Source of the DNA: Mariprofundaceae bacterium
GTDB taxonomy: Bacteria; Pseudomonadota; Zetaproteobacteria; Mariprofundales; Mariprofundaceae
Assembly: GCA_030950865.1 (NCBI GenBank)
Contig: JAUZQR010000230.1
Location: forward strand, 1 to 7,970
Direction: 5' to 3'
Length of the DNA stretch: 7,970 nucleotides
Made by a program: the position numbers and the translations under genes. Positions 5,892-7,970 of the stretch are shown in pieces; within the stretch, counting starts at the first letter, position 1; every line of letters begins with the position of its first letter. The notes beneath the pieces were generated by a model. It was given only the letters and a program-made list of their open reading frames with translations, did no database searches and had not been told where the DNA came from.

Positions 5892-7493
5892 ATGCTCGAA
5901 ATTATGCGCAACCAAGCACAATCATGGCTAGCCAAACTTATTCTTGGCGGTATCGCTCTTTCTTTTGGATTGTGGGGCATCGGTGATTATTTTACAGGAA
6001 GCCGCGTGGCTTATGTTGCTGAAGTTGATGGAAAACCAATCAGTGATTTAAGTTTTTCACAAACCTATGAACGCCAACTTAACAGCTATCGTTCCATGTT
6101 AGGGCAACAGTTTTCAAAAACATTGGTTGAGCAGATGGGCGTAAAAGATAATACTCTACAAACCATGATTAACCGTCAATTGATGCTTGATGAGGCTGCA
6201 CGCATGGGACTCGTCGCTTCTGATGCTGCGTTGTTAGCCTATGTGCAAAACAACCCAACCTTTCAACAAGCAGGTACCTTTGACCCGCAGCGTTACCACA
6301 CATTTACACGTAATCTGGGTTTTGCAACCACCCGCGATTACGAAGATGATACACGTGTTAACTTGATGATTGATGCTTTGCAAAAAGCTATTGTTGATTC
6401 AGCCCAAGTGAATAATGCAGACGTTCGCGCTCAATTTGAACGTGAATTTGCACAACGCACCATTGCAGCCGTGATGATTGAACCTCAGAATCTTATCAAA
6501 GGTATTAAAATCGATGCGGCAAGTGCAAAGGCTTGGTATGATAGTCATACACAAAACTATCGCTCTAGCCTGCAAGTAAAAATCAATACTGTTGAAATCG
6601 ACCCTGCTAAGCTTGCTAAAGATATTCGTATTGACGAGGCTGATATTGCCTCTGCTTATGAAGCCCGCAAAGCTAGCTGGACTGCGAATGGTGTAACCCA
6701 ATCACTGAGTGATGTCCATGATGAACTAAAGAAATCTTTAATTGTCGAAAAATCTCGCGATGAAGCGTATGAGTTATCACAAGATTTGGACAACGCATTG
6801 GGCATGGAAGATTCACTTCAAGCTGCTGCCAATAGCCTTAATCTTGCGGTTTATAAAACTGATGCTATGGATGTTTCCAAAGCACTTACAGATACATTGC
6901 TAGGCAGCGACCAAGCTTTAATCAAACACGCTTTCACAGCTATACCAGGTGATAGCATTGATATTATAGAGCTTGATGATGGTCGCTTTGTTGCCATTGA
7001 GGCATTAGAGCGCATTGAACCTGCCCCGTTAGCTTTTAAAGATGTCTCTACTAAGGTTTACGCTGATGCACGCAATGCGGCGGCTGCAGATAAAGCACGA
7101 GACATTGCTAAAGCATTGCTTGCAGACTCTAATCAACTTACACCTGATGCAATGGCACAAAAGGGTGGTTATGCAAAATTCTTATCCAAGCCTGTACGTC
7201 GTAGCGGAGTTGGTGATAGCGCCACTTGGCTAACTCCTGCTATTGTTAATGCTGCTTTCAATACAGGTGTTAAACAATGGTCAAGCAAGGCCATTCAAAC
7301 ATCACGTGGGCTAGCATTGGTTTATGTTACCAAAACAATCGCTGGTGATGATAAAGTCTTTGCTGAACAAAAGGCTGCTATTGCATTGAAAGCTGCTAAA
7401 GCCAAAGGCGCAGTACGCTTTGCACGCTGGATTTCAACTGTTCGTGATCGTCATGATATTGTTATTCATAACAATGTGCTTGAGAAAATCTAA
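5892..7493 (+). CDS. ppiD: PpiD/SurA_N-type periplasmic chaperone lacking the parvulin domain
   Basis: A 533-residue inner-membrane-anchored periplasmic folding factor. Numbering from the ATG at 5892, residues 1-34 give the PpiD-like start (LEIMRNQAQSWLAKLILGG, then a transmembrane helix ending GIGDYF). Next come a SurA_N-type chaperone region to about 165 (ISDLSFSQTYERQLNSYR, INRQLMLDEAARMGL, FDPQRYHTF) and a second helical region with the NYRSSLQVKINTVEIDP strand at about 222-238. In PpiD proteins the segment IDEADIASAYEARKASW is followed by a roughly 90-residue PpiC parvulin domain. Here it runs within about eight residues into the post-parvulin helix (SLSDVHDELKKSLIVEKSRDE, from about 271), so the isomerase domain is absent. 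E. coli PpiD is 623 residues, and the shortfall is about one parvulin domain. PpiD acts near the Sec translocon on emerging outer-membrane and periplasmic proteins. Monocistronic by layout; it ends 23 bases before a terminator hairpin. Confidence 0.85.
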   Translation: MLEIMRNQAQSWLAKLILGGIALSFGLWGIGDYFTGSRVAYVAEVDGKPISDLSFSQTYERQLNSYRSMLGQQFSKTLVEQMGVKDNTLQTMINRQLMLDEAARMGLVASDAALLAYVQNNPTFQQAGTFDPQRYHTFTRNLGFATTRDYEDDTRVNLMIDALQKAIVDSAQVNNADVRAQFEREFAQRTIAAVMIEPQNLIKGIKIDAASAKAWYDSHTQNYRSSLQVKINTVEIDPAKLAKDIRIDEADIASAYEARKASWTANGVTQSLSDVHDELKKSLIVEKSRDEAYELSQDLDNALGMEDSLQAAANSLNLAVYKTDAMDVSKALTDTLLGSDQALIKHAFTAIPGDSIDIIELDDGRFVAIEALERIEPAPLAFKDVSTKVYADARNAAAADKARDIAKALLADSNQLTPDAMAQKGGYAKFLSKPVRRSGVGDSATWLTPAIVNAAFNTGVKQWSSKAIQTSRGLALVYVTKTIAGDDKVFAEQKAAIALKAAKAKGAVRFARWISTVRDRHDIVIHNNVLEKI

Positions 7494-7516
7494 AATACAC
7501 TTTCTTAGCAACAAAC

Positions 7517-7547
7517 AAAAAGGCTGCTCAATGAGCAGCCTTTTTTT
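7517..7547. terminator. Bidirectional rho-independent terminator
   Basis: GGCTGCTC (7522-7529) and GAGCAGCC (7533-7540) form a perfect 8-bp stem with a three-base loop (AAT). The stem is extended by five A-T pairs and ends in seven Ts on the plus strand. The A-run on the other side makes it work for the minus strand as well. It lies between the convergent ppiD-like and hemE genes and probably serves both. Confidence 0.93.
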
Positions 7548-7563
7548 GTTCCAAATGTCTTGC

Positions 7564-7592
7564 TGTCATGTCGAACATAGTCGAGGCATCTT
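7564..7592. repeat. Possible copy of an interspersed intergenic repeat
   Basis: The segment starting TGTCATGTCGAACATAG and continuing through TCGAGGCATC contains two TCGA tetramers in partly palindromic surroundings. It resembles the short CATGTCGAG..AGTCGAG-type repeats seen scattered between genes in many bacterial genomes. It lies between the terminator and the end of hemE. Only one copy is in the window, so its repetitive nature is from memory of such sequences, not seen here. Confidence 0.3.
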
Positions 7593-7627
7593 AAAACCTT
7601 TCAACTACCCTCGCGGCAACCAGTGAA

Positions 7628-7970
7628 TTATACGTGATATTTCACTGACTCTTCACGTACGGCTTTAAAAAACTCAATCGCGTGTTCAGGAGGTACATCT
7701 GGGGTAATACCATGCCCAAGATTAAACACATGCCCATTGCCATGACCAAACTTGGCTAAAATATCTTTCACTTCGGCACGAATACGTTCTGGTTTGGCAT
7801 ACAACATCGTTGGATCCATATTACCTTGCAAGGCAACACGATCTCCCACACGACGTTTGGCTTCATCAATATCAATCGACCAATCAAGACCCAACACATC
7901 ACATCCTGTATCAGCCATGGCTTCAAGCCAACCCATACCACCCTTAGAATATAAAATAACAGGCACTTTG
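7628..7970 (-). CDS. hemE: Uroporphyrinogen decarboxylase, C-terminal part (runs off the right edge)
   Basis: The last 113 or so residues of HemE, the cytoplasmic enzyme that removes four carboxyl groups from uroporphyrinogen III to give coproporphyrinogen III in heme synthesis. The full family length is about 340-355 residues, so roughly the C-terminal third is visible; the start lies beyond position 7970. Diagnostic stretches are [50 protein letters not shown] and [18 protein letters not shown], the last containing the conserved active-site-region histidine. The TAA is at 7628-7630. It is convergent with the ppiD-like gene and shares its terminator. No truncation or frameshift is seen within the visible part. 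The GTG codon at 7964-7966 is an internal valine, not a start. Confidence 0.97.
   Translation of the reverse strand, partial: KVPVILYSKGGMGWLEAMADTGCDVLGLDWSIDIDEAKRRVGDRVALQGNMDPTMLYAKPERIRAEVKDILAKFGHGNGHVFNLGHGITPDVPPEHAIEFFKAVREESVKYHV

Noticed and set aside
7420..7626. Plus-strand frame across the end of the ppiD-like gene and the terminator
   Set aside because: It reads through the terminator hairpin and has no family resemblance; most of it is out of frame with a real gene.

Overview
The window is about 8 kb of an AT-leaning (roughly 43% GC by eye) Gram-negative bacterial chromosome. UbiD-type ubiquinone synthesis, an Mla/MCE-type lipid transport set, an outer-membrane-type lipoprotein and a PpiD-like periplasmic chaperone all point to a proteobacterium with an outer membrane and ubiquinone. 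The composition and gene order would suit a Zetaproteobacterium or a deep-branching gammaproteobacterium. That placement is an impression, not something the sequence proves.

Layout. (1) Positions 99-5707, minus strand: seven genes packed head to tail with every junction overlapping. In transcription order they are an MlaE-like permease, an ABC-ATPase-like protein that has lost its nucleotide-binding motifs, an MlaD/MCE-domain protein, a TPR lipoprotein, an RsbW/SpoIIAB-like HATPase, a STAS-domain anti-anti-sigma-type protein, and UbiD. (2) Positions 5708-5891: an AT-rich divergent intergenic region that must hold the promoters of both flanking units. (3) Positions 5892-7493, plus strand: a PpiD/SurA_N-type membrane-anchored chaperone from which the parvulin (PpiC) domain is missing. 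(4) Positions 7517-7547: a strong hairpin terminator usable from both sides, followed by a short repeat-like segment. (5) Positions 7628-7970, minus strand: the C-terminal third of hemE, running off the right edge.

How the genes may work together. MlaE, the ATPase-like protein and MlaD would form an inner-membrane phospholipid (MCE) transporter, with the TPR lipoprotein as a probable envelope partner. In the classic E. coli Mla complex a STAS protein (MlaB) binds the ATPase MlaF. Here a STAS protein also lies in the operon, but it comes with its own HATPase kinase-like partner, as in sigma-factor partner-switching systems. No sigma factor and no PP2C phosphatase is visible in the window.

The most notable observations are the pseudo-ATPase, which lacks a recognisable Walker A, Q-loop, signature, Walker B aspartate, D-loop and H-loop while keeping the ABC framework, and its pairing with a partner-switch module in a single overlapping operon. 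The clean loss of the parvulin domain from the PpiD-like protein is a second, independent oddity.
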